The notes: generated by a model not told the origin, from the sequence alone. Counted from the stretch's first letter, positions 16,199-26,177 are shown. The stretch is DNA of 64,000 bases from Thermus islandicus DSM 21543 (GCF_000421625.1 NZ_ATXJ01000008.1:1-64000); one strand, 5' to 3'. Translations and numbers: made by a program.

Positions 16199-17326
16199 AT
16201 GGTGACCGTAGCGGTTCCCAAGGAGAGGGCCCCGGGGGAGAGGCGGGTGGCCCTGGTGCCCGAGGTGGTGGCCCGCCTGGTGAAAGGCGGCGCCCGGGTG
16301 CGGGTGGAACGGGGTGCCGGGGAGGGGGCCTACCACCCCGACGAGGCCTACCGGGAGGCGGGGGCGGAGGTGGTGGAGCGAGGGGAGCTCCTGAAGGGCG
16401 CCCACCTCCTCTTCACCGTCCAGCCGCCCCCGGAGGATCTGATCCAAGGGCTGGAGCCCGGGGCCATCGTGGTGGGCTTCGTCCAGCCCCACAAGAACCC
16501 AGACCTGGTCCGGGCCCTCCAGGCGAAGAAGGCCACGGTGATCGCCATGGAACTCATCCCCCGCATCACCCGGGCCCAGGGCATGGACGCCCTCTCCAGC
16601 CAGGCCACGGTGGCGGGGTACCTGGCGGCGGTCCACGCGGCGAGGCTTTCCCCCCGCTTCTTCCCCATGCTCACCACGGCGGCGGGCACCATCCGCCCCG
16701 CCAAGGTGATGGTGATGGGGGTAGGGGTGGCCGGGCTCATGGCCATCGCCACCGCCAAGCGGTTGGGGGCCCAGGTCTATGCCTACGATGTGCGGAGGGC
16801 AGCCCTGGAGCAGGCCCTTTCCCTTGGGGCCAAGCCCATTGAGTTGCCCATCAGCGCCGAGGGGGAAGGCGGGTACGCCCGGGAGCTCACCGAGGAGGAG
16901 AAGCGCCTCCAGCACGAGGCCCTCCGCGACCAGGTGGCGGGGATGGACGTCCTCATCACCACGGCCCAGGTGCCCGGCCGCCCTGCCCCCCTCCTCCTCA
17001 CCGAGGACATGGTGGAGAGGCTGAAGCCCGGGAGCGTGGTGGTGGACCTGGCGGCGGAGTCGGGCGGCAACTGCGCCCTCACCCGGCCGGGGGAGGTGGT
17101 GGAGGTGCGGGGCGTGCGGATCTTTGGGCCTTTGAACCTGCCGAGCGAGCTTTCGGTTCACGCTTCGGAGATGTACGCCAAGAACCTTTTGAACCTTTCC
17201 AGCCTGCTTATGGAAAAGGGCGAGTTCGCCCCCAAGTGGGAGGACGAAATCGTCCAGGCCGCCCTACTCATGCGAGAGGGCGAGATCCTGCACGGGCCCA
17301 CCAGGGCCCTTCTGGGAGGTGCGTGA
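16199..17326 (+). CDS. pntAA: NAD(P) transhydrogenase alpha subunit 1 (NAD-binding)
   Basis: Soluble domain I of proton-translocating transhydrogenase, which moves hydride from NADH to NADP+ driven by the proton gradient. The 375-residue protein has the alanine-dehydrogenase-like N-terminal domain (VPKERAPGERRVALVPEVV) and the NAD Rossmann motif GVGVAG (about 178-183). The RITRAQGMDALSSQATVAGYLA segment is a PntA signature. Start is ATG 16199 with GAGGAGG upstream; an in-frame ATG at 16046 is inside the divergent permease gene. The stop overlaps the pntAB start (TGATG). Confidence 0.95.
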   Translation: MVTVAVPKERAPGERRVALVPEVVARLVKGGARVRVERGAGEGAYHPDEAYREAGAEVVERGELLKGAHLLFTVQPPPEDLIQGLEPGAIVVGFVQPHKNPDLVRALQAKKATVIAMELIPRITRAQGMDALSSQATVAGYLAAVHAARLSPRFFPMLTTAAGTIRPAKVMVMGVGVAGLMAIATAKRLGAQVYAYDVRRAALEQALSLGAKPIELPISAEGEGGYARELTEEEKRLQHEALRDQVAGMDVLITTAQVPGRPAPLLLTEDMVERLKPGSVVVDLAAESGGNCALTRPGEVVEVRGVRIFGPLNLPSELSVHASEMYAKNLLNLSSLLMEKGEFAPKWEDEIVQAALLMREGEILHGPTRALLGGA

Positions 17327-17628
17327 TGGAGTTCGGCTTCTGGTCAGCCCTCTACATCTTCGTGCTCACCGCCTTTCTGGGGTACGAGCTGATCACGCGG
17401 GTGCCCGTGATCCTCCACACCCCCTTGATGTCTGGTTCCAACTTCATCCACGGGGTGGTGGTGGTGGGGGCCATGGTGGTCCTGGGCCAGGCGGAGACGG
17501 GTTTGGAGAAGGCCATCGGCTTCCTGGGCGTGGTCCTGGGGGCGGCCAACGCGGCCGGGGGCTATGCGGTCACGGTGCGCATGCTGGAGATGTTTGAAAG
17601 GAAGCCAGGAAAGGGAGGTGGGGCGTGA
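17326..17628 (+). CDS. pntAB: NAD(P) transhydrogenase alpha subunit 2 (membrane)
   Basis: 100-residue membrane subunit forming part of domain II. Three or four hydrophobic helices are seen (about 5-23, 32-50, 53-78), with the LITRVPVILHTPLMSGSNFIHG motif that lies at the proton channel. Splitting the alpha chain into two polypeptides is the known Thermus and Rhodospirillum layout. TGATG overlaps couple it to both neighbours. Confidence 0.94.
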   Translation: MEFGFWSALYIFVLTAFLGYELITRVPVILHTPLMSGSNFIHGVVVVGAMVVLGQAETGLEKAIGFLGVVLGAANAAGGYAVTVRMLEMFERKPGKGGGA

Positions 17629-18980
17629 TGGACCCCATCCAGCTGGCCTATTTCCTGGTGGCCCTCCTCTTCATCGTGGGCCTCAAGCGCATGGCCCACC
17701 CCACCACCGCCAAAAGCGGCATCGTCTGGGCGGGCTGGGGGATGGTGCTGGCGGTCCTCGCCACCTTCCTCTGGCCGGGGATGGGGAACCTTCCCCTCAT
17801 CCTCCTGGCCCTCCTCTTGGGCTCGGCGGTGGCCTGGTGGGCGGCTGTGAAGGTGGCCATGACGGACATGCCCCAGATGGTGGCCATCTACAACGGCATG
17901 GGCGGGGGCGCGGCGGCCACCATCGCCGCGGTGGAGCTCCTCAAGGGGGCTTTTGAGAACGCCGGCCTCATGGCCCTGGCCCTTCTGGGCGGGCTCATCG
18001 GGAGCGTGGCCTTCACGGGGAGTCTCGTCGCCTTTGCCAAGCTCCAGGGGATCATGCGGAGCCGCCCCATCCTCTTCCCGGGCCAGAAGGCGGTGAACGC
18101 CCTCGCCCTCGTCCTTACCTTGGTCCTGGGGCTCTCCCTGCTCTGGAACGACGCCACCTTGGGCATCGTCCTCTTCTTCCTCCTGGCCCTCCTCTTCGGG
18201 GTCCTCATGACCCTGCCCATAGGGGGCGGGGACATGCCCGTGGCCATCTCCTTCTACAACGCCTTCACCGGCATGGCCGTGGGCTTTGAGGGGTTTGCCG
18301 TGGGGAACCCGGCCCTCATGGTGGCGGGGACCCTGGTGGGGGCGGCGGGCACCCTCCTCACCGTCCTCATGGCCAAGGCCATGAACCGCTCCGTGTGGAG
18401 CGTGCTCGCGGGGGGGTTCGGCGTGGAGCAGGAGGCTTCCGAGGTCAAGGGGAGCCTCAAGCCCATTGAGGTGGAGGACGCCGCCGTGATGCTGGCCTAC
18501 GCGGGCAAGGTGGTCTTCGTCCCCGGCTACGGCATGGCCCTCTCCCAGGCGCAGCACAAGGTGAAGGAGCTCGCTGACCTCCTGGAGAGCCGGGGGGTGG
18601 AGGTGAGGTTCGCCATCCACCCGGTGGCGGGAAGGATGCCCGGGCACATGAACGTCCTCCTGGCTGAGGCCGGGGTGGACTACGAGAAGCTCAAGGACCT
18701 GGAGGAGATCAACCCCGAGTTCCCCACCGTGGACGTGGCCGTGGTTATCGGGGCCAACGACGTGGTGAACCCGGCCGCCCGCCGCCCGGGAAGCCCCCTC
18801 TACGGCATGCCCATCCTGGACGTGGACAAGGCCAAAAACGTGATCGTCATCAAGCGGGGGCAGGGCAAGGGCTTCGCCGGGGTGGAGAACGAGCTCTTCT
18901 ACGCCGACAACACCCGCATGCTCTACGGGGACGCCCAGAAGGTCCTGACCGAGCTGATCCAGGCCCTGAAGCGGCTTTAG
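17628..18980 (+). CDS. pntB: NAD(P) transhydrogenase beta subunit
   Basis: 450-residue subunit holding the rest of the membrane domain (about nine helices, residues 1-260) and the NADP-binding domain III (about 270-450). Domain III shows PGYGMALSQAQHKV, HPVAGRMPGHMNVLLAEA and GANDVVNPAAR, all family signatures. I start at ATG 17628, overlapping the pntAB stop in the same TGATG arrangement as the previous pair; GTG 17625 would add one residue. Confidence 0.95.
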   Translation: MDPIQLAYFLVALLFIVGLKRMAHPTTAKSGIVWAGWGMVLAVLATFLWPGMGNLPLILLALLLGSAVAWWAAVKVAMTDMPQMVAIYNGMGGGAAATIAAVELLKGAFENAGLMALALLGGLIGSVAFTGSLVAFAKLQGIMRSRPILFPGQKAVNALALVLTLVLGLSLLWNDATLGIVLFFLLALLFGVLMTLPIGGGDMPVAISFYNAFTGMAVGFEGFAVGNPALMVAGTLVGAAGTLLTVLMAKAMNRSVWSVLAGGFGVEQEASEVKGSLKPIEVEDAAVMLAYAGKVVFVPGYGMALSQAQHKVKELADLLESRGVEVRFAIHPVAGRMPGHMNVLLAEAGVDYEKLKDLEEINPEFPTVDVAVVIGANDVVNPAARRPGSPLYGMPILDVDKAKNVIVIKRGQGKGFAGVENELFYADNTRMLYGDAQKVLTELIQALKRL

Positions 18981-19008
18981 GCGTCCCCCGCCGGGGCCAA
19001 GGGGCTTC

Positions 19009-19037
19009 TTGACCGGCTGCCTTACCCCTGGTATAGT
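19009..19037 (+). promoter_or_regulatory. Promoter of tRNA-Asn (TTGACC, 17 nt, TATAGT)
   Basis: -35 TTGACC at 19009-19014 and -10 TATAGT at 19032-19037 are separated by exactly 17 bases. Transcription should start near 19044, leaving a leader of about nine bases before the tRNA. Confidence 0.85.
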
Positions 19038-19052
19038 GCTCTCTGCGGTCGG

Positions 19053-19128
19053 TCCGCGGTAGCTCAGCTGGTAGAGCGGCCGGCTGTTAACCGGTTGGTC
19101 GCAGGTTCGAATCCTGCCCGCGGAGCCA
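19053..19128 (+). tRNA. tRNA-Asn (GTT)
   Basis: Acceptor strands TCCGCGG (19053-19059) and CCGCGGA (19118-19124) pair fully, followed by discriminator G and an encoded CCA. The D arm (AGCTCAGCTGGTAGAGC) and T arm (GCAGG TTCGAAT CCTGC) are canonical. The anticodon GTT is at 19086-19088, so the tRNA reads AAY (Asn). Length 76. Confidence 0.97.
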
Positions 19129-19131
19129 AAG

Positions 19132-19162
19132 GGGGGCCTAAGGCCCCCTGGGTCTTTTATTT
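19132..19162 (+). terminator. Intrinsic terminator after tRNA-Asn
   Basis: GGGGGCC (19132-19138) pairs with GGCCCCC (19142-19148) across a three-base loop; a T-rich stretch (tcttttattt) follows. It separates the tRNA from the rpsF promoter. Confidence 0.8.
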
Positions 19163-19177
19163 GGGGAGGGAAGGGGG

Positions 19178-19183
19178 TATAAT
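19178..19183 (+). promoter_or_regulatory. -10 hexamer (TATAAT) of the rpsF operon
   Basis: Consensus TATAAT, 41 bases before the rpsF ATG, giving a leader of about 35 bases with GGGAGGTG as ribosome site. The -35 is not clear. Confidence 0.7.
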
Positions 19184-19224
19184 CTTTCCCCGTGCGGCCT
19201 GCCGGGCCCGGAAGGGAGGTGAAG

Positions 19225-19530
19225 ATGCGCAAGTACGAGGTCAACGTCATCCTGAACCCCAACCTGGACCAGACCCAGCTCGCCCTGGAGAAGGAGATCC
19301 TCGCCAAGGCCCTCGAGGCCCACGGGGCCCGGGTGGAGAAGGTGGAGGAGTGGGGGTTGCGCCGCCTGGCCTACCCCATCGCCAAGGACACCCAGGGCTA
19401 CTTCCTCTTCTACCAGGTGGAGATGCCGGAGGAGCGGGTGAACGACCTGGCCCGGGAGCTCCGCATCCGCGACAACGTGCGCCGGGTGATGGTGGTCAAG
19501 GCAGCGGAGCCCCTCCTCTCCAAAGCGTAA
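19225..19530 (+). CDS. rpsF: 30S ribosomal protein S6
   Basis: Binds 16S rRNA with S18 on the 30S platform. The 101-residue length equals that of Thermus S6. N-terminal MRKYEVNVILNPNLDQ and the C-terminal RIRDNVRRVMVVKA are characteristic. Start ATG 19225 has GGGAGGTG seven to fourteen bases upstream; an in-frame GTG at 19192 is in the leader. First gene of rpsF-ssb-rpsR-rplI. Its TAA stop is the first half of a second promoter for ssb. Confidence 0.97.
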   Translation: MRKYEVNVILNPNLDQTQLALEKEILAKALEAHGARVEKVEEWGLRRLAYPIAKDTQGYFLFYQVEMPEERVNDLARELRIRDNVRRVMVVKAAEPLLSKA

Positions 19531-19533
19531 ACT
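19528..19533 (+). promoter_or_regulatory. Internal -10 hexamer (TAAACT) for ssb, made from the rpsF stop codon
   Basis: TAAACT begins with the TAA stop of rpsF and ends six bases before the ssb ATG. No Shine-Dalgarno precedes ssb, so ssb may be translated from its own leaderless mRNA in addition to any read-through from rpsF. Confidence 0.55.
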
Positions 19534-19539
19534 GTCCTC

Positions 19540-20367
19540 ATGGCAAGAGGCCTGAACCAAGTCTTCCTCATCGGTACCCTTACCGCCCGCCCGGACATGC
19601 GCTACACCCCGGGGGGGCTCGCCATCCTGGACCTCAGTCTGGCGGGCCAGGACACGCTGACGGACGAGACGGGCCAGGAGCGGGAGGTTCCCTGGTACCA
19701 CCGGGTGCGCCTCCTCGGCCGCCAGGCGGAGATGTGGGGGGATGTCCTGGAGAAGGGGACCCCCCTTTTCGTGGAGGGGCGGCTGGAGTACCGCCAGTGG
19801 GAAAAGGAGGGCGAGAAGCGGAGCGAGCTCGTGGTCCGGGCGGACTTCATAGACCCCCTGGAGGGGAGGGGTCGGGAGACCCAGGAGGACGCCCGGGGCC
19901 AGCCGAGGTTGCGCCGGGCCCTCAACCAGGTGATCCTCATGGGCAACCTCACCCGCGACCCCGACCTCCGCTACACCCCCCAGGGAACGGCGGTGGTGCG
20001 GCTCGGCCTGGCGGTGAACGAGCGCCGCTCCCGCCAGGGGGAGCGGGCCCCGGCTTCGCGCAGCGAACCCCGGGAGGAGAGGACCCACTTTGTGGAGGTT
20101 CAGGCCTGGAGGGAGCTCGCCGAGTGGGCGGGGGAGCTTAGGAAGGGCGACGGGCTTTTGGTCATCGGCCGCTTGGTGAACGACTCCTGGACGAGCTCCA
20201 GCGGGGAGAGGCGCTTCCAGACCCGTGTGGAAGCCCTCAGGCTGGAGCACCCCACCCGTGGGCCTGCCCAAGCCGGCGGAAGCAGGCCCCAACCGGTCCA
20301 GACGGGCGGGGTAGACATAGACGAAGGGTTGGAAGACTTTCCGCCGGAGGAGGATCTGCCGTTTTGA
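19540..20367 (+). CDS. ssb: Single-stranded DNA-binding protein, two OB folds
   Basis: Binds ssDNA in replication, repair and recombination. As in other Deinococcus-Thermus SSBs, one 275-residue chain carries two OB folds (about 1-115 and 126-240), starting with [19 protein letters not shown] and [19 protein letters not shown], so it should act as a dimer. The acidic C-terminus ends EEDLPF, the partner-binding tip. By memory this is slightly longer than the 263-264 residues of published Thermus SSBs, mostly in the linker around 165-180. No Shine-Dalgarno; see the TAAACT site. Confidence 0.96.
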   Translation: MARGLNQVFLIGTLTARPDMRYTPGGLAILDLSLAGQDTLTDETGQEREVPWYHRVRLLGRQAEMWGDVLEKGTPLFVEGRLEYRQWEKEGEKRSELVVRADFIDPLEGRGRETQEDARGQPRLRRALNQVILMGNLTRDPDLRYTPQGTAVVRLGLAVNERRSRQGERAPASRSEPREERTHFVEVQAWRELAEWAGELRKGDGLLVIGRLVNDSWTSSSGERRFQTRVEALRLEHPTRGPAQAGGSRPQPVQTGGVDIDEGLEDFPPEEDLPF

Positions 20368-20633
20368 GCGCGAAGAACGCCAAACCCAAGAAGGAGGCGC
20401 AGGCGCGCCGTCCCTCTAGGAAGGCCAAGGTCAAGGCCACCCTGGGGGAGTTTGACCTGAGGGACTACCGCAATGCGGAGGTGTTGCGGCGCTTCCTGTC
20501 GGAGACGGGGAAGATCCTTCCCCGCCGCCGCACGGGGCTTTCCGCTAAGGAGCAGCGCATCCTGGCCAGGACCATCAAGCGGGCCAGGATCCTGGGGCTT
20601 CTCCCCTTCACGGAGAAGCTGGTGCGGAAGTAG
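20364..20633 (+). CDS. rpsR: 30S ribosomal protein S18
   Basis: S6 partner on the 30S platform. The 89-residue protein has an extended basic N-terminus ([18 protein letters not shown]) and the core [30 protein letters not shown]. The start is TTG 20364, overlapping the ssb TGA stop, with GGAGGAGG about ten bases upstream. Compared with my memory of T. thermophilus S18 there is one inserted residue and about five substitutions. Confidence 0.95.
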   Translation: MSAKNAKPKKEAQARRPSRKAKVKATLGEFDLRDYRNAEVLRRFLSETGKILPRRRTGLSAKEQRILARTIKRARILGLLPFTEKLVRK

Positions 20634-20642
20634 GGGGGCAAG

Positions 20643-21089
20643 GTGAAGGTCATCCTCTTGGAACCCCTGGAGAACCTGGGCGAGGTGGGCCAGGTGGTGA
20701 ACGTGAAGCCGGGCTACGCCCGGAACTACCTCCTGCCCCGGGGCCTCGCCGTTTTGGCCACGGAGAGCAACCTGAAGGCCCTCGAGGCCAAGATCCGCGC
20801 CCAGGCCAGGCGGCTGGCGGAGCGAAAGGCCGAGGCGGAGAGGCTCAAGGAGATCTTGGAAAACCTCACCCTCACCATCCCGGTGCGGGCGGGGGAGGCC
20901 AAGATCTACGGTTCCGTCACCGCCAAGGACATCGCCGAAGCCCTTTCCCGCCAGCACGGCATCACCATTGACCCGAAGCGCCTGCAGCTGGAGAAGCCCA
21001 TCAAGGAGCTGGGGGAGTACGTCCTCGCCTACAAACCCCACCCCGAGGTGCCCATCCGGCTCAAGGTGAACGTGGTGGCCCAGGAGTAG
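20643..21089 (+). CDS. rplI: 50S ribosomal protein L9
   Basis: 148-residue L9, whose two globular domains (about 1-50 binding 23S rRNA and 80-148) are joined by a long helix (LKALEAKIRAQARRLAERKAEAERLKEI). MKVILLEPLENLGEVGQVVNVKPGYARNYL is diagnostic. GTG start at 20643 with a G-rich ribosome site. Last gene of the operon; it overlaps the convergent FMN dehydrogenase gene by 29 bases. Confidence 0.96.
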   Translation: MKVILLEPLENLGEVGQVVNVKPGYARNYLLPRGLAVLATESNLKALEAKIRAQARRLAERKAEAERLKEILENLTLTIPVRAGEAKIYGSVTAKDIAEALSRQHGITIDPKRLQLEKPIKELGEYVLAYKPHPEVPIRLKVNVVAQE

Positions 21090-22389
21090 GGGCGGACCCC
21101 TTAGGCCCCCCGCCCTCCTGGGGCGGGGGGGTTTCCTTGACGAGGAGGTGGGGGCCGAGCTCCGCCAGGCTTCTTACCCCCGAGAGGGCGAGGGTGAGCT
21201 CCAGCTCGGCCAGAAAGTGGGCGAGGACCGCCCTGACCCCTTCCTCGCCCTTGAGGGCCAGGCCGTAGACGTAGGGCCTTCCTAGGCCCACCGCCCGGGC
21301 CCCCAGGGCCAGGGCCTTGACCGCATCCGCCCCGGTGCGGACGCCGCTGTCCAGGAGGAGGGGGACCTGCTCCCCTACCGCCTGGGCGAGGAGGGGCAGG
21401 GCCTCGAGGGCGGCCAGGCTCCCGTCCACCTGCCTTCCCCCGTGGTTGGAGACGTAGACCCCGTCCACCCCCAAGGCCACCGCCTTTACGGCGTCCTCCG
21501 GGTGGAGGAGGCCCTTGAGGAGGAGGGGCAGGCGGGTGGCCTCCCGGACCCTCTCCACCTCCTCCCAGGAGAGCTCGGGGAAGGAGTAGGTGGCCACGAA
21601 GCGGCGCACGGCCTTCTGCATCCGGGAAAGGTCCAGCCCATAGCGCTTCCCCGTCTGCCTGAGGGCGAGGAGGTTCGTGAGAAGGGCCAGGGTGGGCTTG
21701 GGGCGGAAAGCGGGGCCCTCCAGGGGCTCGTCCAGGGCCCCTAAAAAGGCGGGGTCGGTGAGGTACTGGGCCATGCCCTGCCCCTTGAGGAAGGGGAGGT
21801 GGGCCAGGTCCAGGTCCCGGGGGCGCCAGCCCAGCTGGACCGTGTCCACGGTGAGGACCACCCCGGCGCACCCCGCCTCCTCCGCCCGGCGCAGGAAGCT
21901 TTGCACCACCCGCCGGTCGCTGGAGTGGTAGAGCTGGAAGAAGACCACCGCCTCGGGGTTGGCCTCCCGGGCCGCCGCCACCACCCGCTCCAGGGGGTAG
22001 GAGCTCTGGTTGGAAACCATGAAGGGCACCCCTGTGCGGGCCGCCGCCCGGGCCGCGGCCAGGTCGGCCTCGGGGTGGGCGAGCTCTAAAACCCCAATGG
22101 GGCAGAGGAAGAGGGGGGCGGCCCACCGGCGCCCCCAAAGCTCCCCCTCGAGGCCCGGGGGCTTGGCCCCCCGGAGCATCCGGGGGAGGAGGCGGTAGCG
22201 GTCAAAGGCCTGGCGGTTCGCGGCCATGGTCCTTTCCAGCCCCGCCCCCCCCGCCACGTAGGCGAAGGCCTCGGGGGACATCCGCTTCCTCGCCGCCTCC
22301 TCCAGGGCCTCGGGATGGACGGGGACCGGGGGCTTCCGCCCCAAGAGGCCCTCCAGGTAGATCCGCTGCTGCACGCTCCTTCCCAGCAT
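21061..22389 (-). CDS. FMN-dependent alpha-hydroxyacid dehydrogenase/oxidase
   Basis: Member of the lactate/glycolate oxidase family. The 442-residue TIM barrel contains AFAYVAGGAGLERT near the N-terminus (replacing the usual DYxxGGAxDE), PIGVLELAHPEAD, the FMN-binding LLLKGLLHPEDAVKA lysine and the catalytic SNHGGRQVDGS histidine-arginine motif. This N-terminal pattern is closest to lactate 2-monooxygenase-like members. The electron acceptor cannot be read. ATG 22389 has AAGGAGG upstream and a full promoter (TTTACA, 17, TAGAAT). The proline-rich last 25 residues overlap rplI tail to tail. Confidence 0.85.
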   Translation of the reverse strand: MLGRSVQQRIYLEGLLGRKPPVPVHPEALEEAARKRMSPEAFAYVAGGAGLERTMAANRQAFDRYRLLPRMLRGAKPPGLEGELWGRRWAAPLFLCPIGVLELAHPEADLAAARAAARTGVPFMVSNQSSYPLERVVAAAREANPEAVVFFQLYHSSDRRVVQSFLRRAEEAGCAGVVLTVDTVQLGWRPRDLDLAHLPFLKGQGMAQYLTDPAFLGALDEPLEGPAFRPKPTLALLTNLLALRQTGKRYGLDLSRMQKAVRRFVATYSFPELSWEEVERVREATRLPLLLKGLLHPEDAVKAVALGVDGVYVSNHGGRQVDGSLAALEALPLLAQAVGEQVPLLLDSGVRTGADAVKALALGARAVGLGRPYVYGLALKGEEGVRAVLAHFLAELELTLALSGVRSLAELGPHLLVKETPPPQEGGGPKGSAPTPGPPRSP

Positions 22390-22417
22390 CCCGTGCCTCC
22401 TTGACGCCTTTGCCCGG

Positions 22418-22446
22418 ATTCTACCCCGGGGGGTCCAGGCTGTAAA
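22418..22446 (-). promoter_or_regulatory. Promoter (TTTACA, 17 nt, TAGAAT) of the FMN dehydrogenase gene
   Basis: On the minus strand, -35 TTTACA (22441-22446) and -10 TAGAAT (22418-22423) are 17 bases apart. The leader is about 22 bases and carries AAGGAGG. The -35 overlaps the -10 of the divergent SDR gene. Confidence 0.75.
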
Positions 22447-22448
22447 CT
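22443..22448 (+). promoter_or_regulatory. -10 hexamer (TAAACT) of the SDR gene
   Basis: TAAACT ends eight bases before ATG 22457. The in-frame GTG at 22451 is only two bases away and would lie upstream of the expected transcript start, which favours the ATG. Confidence 0.55.
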
Positions 22449-22456
22449 GGGTGCAA

Positions 22457-23284
22457 ATGGCGAGGTCCGTCCTCATTACCGGGGCCGGAAGCGGGATCGG
22501 CCTGGCCACGGCGAGGCTTTTGGCCGCCCGGGGCTTCCGCGTCTACGGCGGGGTGCGCCGGCCGGAGGACGCCAAGGCCCTGGAGGCCTTGGGGGTGGAG
22601 CCCCTCTTTCTGGATGTGACCCGGGAGGAGGACCTCCTCCGGGCCAGGGAGCGCCTGGAGGGCGAAGGCCTTTACGGCCTAGTGGCCAACGCCGGCCTCG
22701 CCGTGGCGGGGCCCTTGGAGCTCGTGCCGGTCTCGGCCTTCCGGGAAGCCCTCGAGGCGAACGTCCTGGGGGCCTTCGCCACGGTGAAGGCCTTTCTCCC
22801 CCTCCTTAGGGCCTCCCGGGGCCGGATCGTCCTCATGGGCTCCGTCTCCGGTCTCGTGGCCCTGCCCCTCATGGGCCCCTATGCGGCGAGCAAGTTCGCC
22901 CTCGAGGCCCTGGCCGATGCCCTTCGGGTGGAGCTCCTCCCCTTCGGGGTCAAGGTGGCCCTCATTGAGCCCGGCTCGGTAGCCACGCCCATCTGGGAGC
23001 GCTCCTTAAAGCGGGCCGAGGGGTATTTGGAGCCCCCGCCCCCGGGGACCGAGGGGGTCTACGGCCGTTACCTGGAGGTGGCCCGGAGGCTTGCCGAGGG
23101 GAACGCCAGGCGGGGGCTCCCCCCGGAGCGGGTGGCGGAGGCGGTCTACCGGGCCCTCACCGAGCCCAGGCCAAAGGCCCGCTACCTGGTGGCCCACCCC
23201 GCCCGGGCCCGGGAGACCCGGCTCCTCCGGCTCCTCCCCGCCCCCCTCCGGGACCGGCTCGTGGCCCGCTTCCTCGGGGCCTAG
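22457..23284 (+). CDS. Short-chain dehydrogenase/reductase
   Basis: NAD(P)-dependent SDR of 275 residues, cytosolic. Motifs in order: TGAGSGIG cofactor motif (about 8-15), FLDVT, ANAGLA, catalytic serine in LMGSVSG, and YAASK (Y about 142). Tyr and Lys are present, so it should be active; the substrate is not readable. The arginine early in VRRPEDAK hints at NADPH use. Start ATG 22457 is chosen from promoter spacing. It is the only rightward gene before a 20-base palindrome. Confidence 0.85.
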   Translation: MARSVLITGAGSGIGLATARLLAARGFRVYGGVRRPEDAKALEALGVEPLFLDVTREEDLLRARERLEGEGLYGLVANAGLAVAGPLELVPVSAFREALEANVLGAFATVKAFLPLLRASRGRIVLMGSVSGLVALPLMGPYAASKFALEALADALRVELLPFGVKVALIEPGSVATPIWERSLKRAEGYLEPPPPGTEGVYGRYLEVARRLAEGNARRGLPPERVAEAVYRALTEPRPKARYLVAHPARARETRLLRLLPAPLRDRLVARFLGA

Positions 23285-23303
23285 GGGGAGGTTTCCCAGC
23301 CTC

Positions 23304-23323
23304 ACCCTGCCCTAGGGCAGGGT
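23304..23323. promoter_or_regulatory. 20-bp perfect palindrome upstream of lipB
   Basis: Bases 23304-23323 form a perfect palindrome around CTAG, able to fold as an eight-pair hairpin with a four-base loop. It lies 20 bases after the SDR stop and five bases before the lipB -10. A following tcttgtat is only modestly T-rich, so it could be a terminator for the SDR gene, an operator for lipB, or both. Confidence 0.6.
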
Positions 23324-23327
23324 CTTG

Positions 23328-23333
23328 TATGCT
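23328..23333 (+). promoter_or_regulatory. -10 hexamer (TATGCT) of lipB, leaderless
   Basis: TATGCT ends six bases before the GTG start at 23340, the standard leaderless spacing here. Confidence 0.65.
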
Positions 23334-23336
23334 TAG

Positions 23337-24950
<1,614 letters not shown>

Positions 24951-24954
<4 letters not shown>

Positions 24955-25298
24955 GGCTTTTCCTCCTGGACCTCCTCGCCCTCCTCCTCTTCGCTGGGGC
25001 AGGGCTCCTTTCCCACGGCCAGCCCCTAAGCCTGGCGGGGTTCGCCCGGAACGTCCTCCCCGTGCTCTTCGTGTGGCTCCTCCTAAGCCCCTTCCTCGGC
25101 ACCTACCGCCGCCCCACCTGGGGAAACCTCCTCCTCACCTGGCTCCTGGCCTTCCCGGCGGGGTTATGGCTTAGGCAGATGGCCCTGGGCGGGGCCTTCG
25201 GGGCGGGGTTTTTCGTCTTCCTGGGGGTGGCCATGGGCTTCAGCCTCCTCTTCCTCCTCCTTCTCCGGGGCCTCGCCAAGGCCCTTCGCCTCTGGTAA
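24951..25298 (+). CDS. DUF3054 family small membrane protein
   Basis: 115-residue integral membrane protein with four hydrophobic segments (about 3-22, 33-48, 59-77 and 82-106) and the [18 protein letters not shown] loop, a pattern I associate with DUF3054. Function unknown. GTG start overlaps the lipA stop (GTGA), so it is the third gene of the lipB-lipA unit, perhaps by chance of packing. Confidence 0.75.
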
Positions 25299-25307
25299 AA
25301 AGGAGCC

Positions 25308-26177
25308 ATGGAAAAGGTGGCCTTCCTCGGTCTTGGGGCCATGGGCTACCCCATGGCGGGGCACCTGGCGCGGCGCTTTCCCACCCTGGTCTGGAACCGG
25401 ACCTTTGCCAAGGCCCTAAGGCACCAGGCGGAGTTCGGCTCCGAGGCCGTGCCCCTGGAGCGGGTGGCCGAGGCCCTGGTGGTCTTCACCTGCCTGCCCA
25501 CCACCAAGGAGGTGGCGGAGGTGGCCGAGGCCCTCCTGCCCCACCTCCGGCAGGGCACCTACTGGGTGGACGCCACGAGCGGGGAGCCCGAGGCGAGCCG
25601 GAGGCTCGCCGAGCGCCTGAAGGAGAAGGGCGTCACCTACCTGGACGCCCCCGTCTCGGGGGGCACCTCGGGGGCCGAGGCGGGCACCCTCACGGTGATG
25701 CTGGGGGGCCCCGAGGAGGCGGTGGAGCGGGTGCGGCCCTACCTCGCCTACGCCAAGAAGGTGGTCCACGTGGGGCCCGTGGGGGCGGGGCACGCGGTGA
25801 AGGCGGTCAACAACGCCCTCCTCGCCGTAAACCTCTGGGCGGCGGGGGAGGGGCTTTTGGCCCTGGTGAAGCAGGGGGTTTCGGCGGAGCGGGCCCTCGA
25901 GGCCATCAACGCCTCCTCAGGCCGCTCCAACGCCACGGAGAACCTGATCCCCCAAAGGGTCCTCACCCGCGCCTTCCCCAAGACCTTTGCCCTGGGGCTT
26001 CTGGTGAAGGACCTGGGCATCGCCATGGGGGTTCTGGACGGGGAGAAGGCCCCAAGCCCCCTCCTGCGCCTCACCCGGGAGGTCTACGAGATGGCCAAGC
26101 GGGAGCTCGGCCTCGAGGCCGACCACGTGGAGGCCCTGAGGCTTTTGGAGCGCTGGGGCGGGGCAGAGATCCGCTAG
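25308..26177 (+). CDS. 3-hydroxyisobutyrate dehydrogenase-type NAD(P) enzyme
   Basis: Beta-hydroxyacid dehydrogenase of 289 residues. The Rossmann motif is [15 protein letters not shown] (about 5-19); the substrate-binding [16 protein letters not shown] (about 117-132) and the catalytic lysine in [15 protein letters not shown] (about 165) are intact. 3-hydroxyisobutyrate, from valine breakdown, is the likely substrate because the convergent neighbour is the branched-chain 2-oxoacid dehydrogenase operon, but other hydroxyacids are possible. AAGGAG precedes ATG 25308. Its stop shares a CTAG with the convergent E3 gene. Confidence 0.88.
   Translation: MEKVAFLGLGAMGYPMAGHLARRFPTLVWNRTFAKALRHQAEFGSEAVPLERVAEALVVFTCLPTTKEVAEVAEALLPHLRQGTYWVDATSGEPEASRRLAERLKEKGVTYLDAPVSGGTSGAEAGTLTVMLGGPEEAVERVRPYLAYAKKVVHVGPVGAGHAVKAVNNALLAVNLWAAGEGLLALVKQGVSAERALEAINASSGRSNATENLIPQRVLTRAFPKTFALGLLVKDLGIAMGVLDGEKAPSPLLRLTREVYEMAKRELGLEADHVEALRLLERWGGAEIR

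Noticed and set aside
15353-17161. 602-codon open frame on the minus strand.
   Set aside because: It runs antisense through pntAA and out of frame through the EamA gene, with a His/Gly/Pro-rich translation typical of shadow frames in GC-rich DNA.
17562-19307. 581-codon open frame on the minus strand across pntB and tRNA-Asn.
   Set aside because: It overlaps a complete pntB and a tRNA and has shadow-frame composition.
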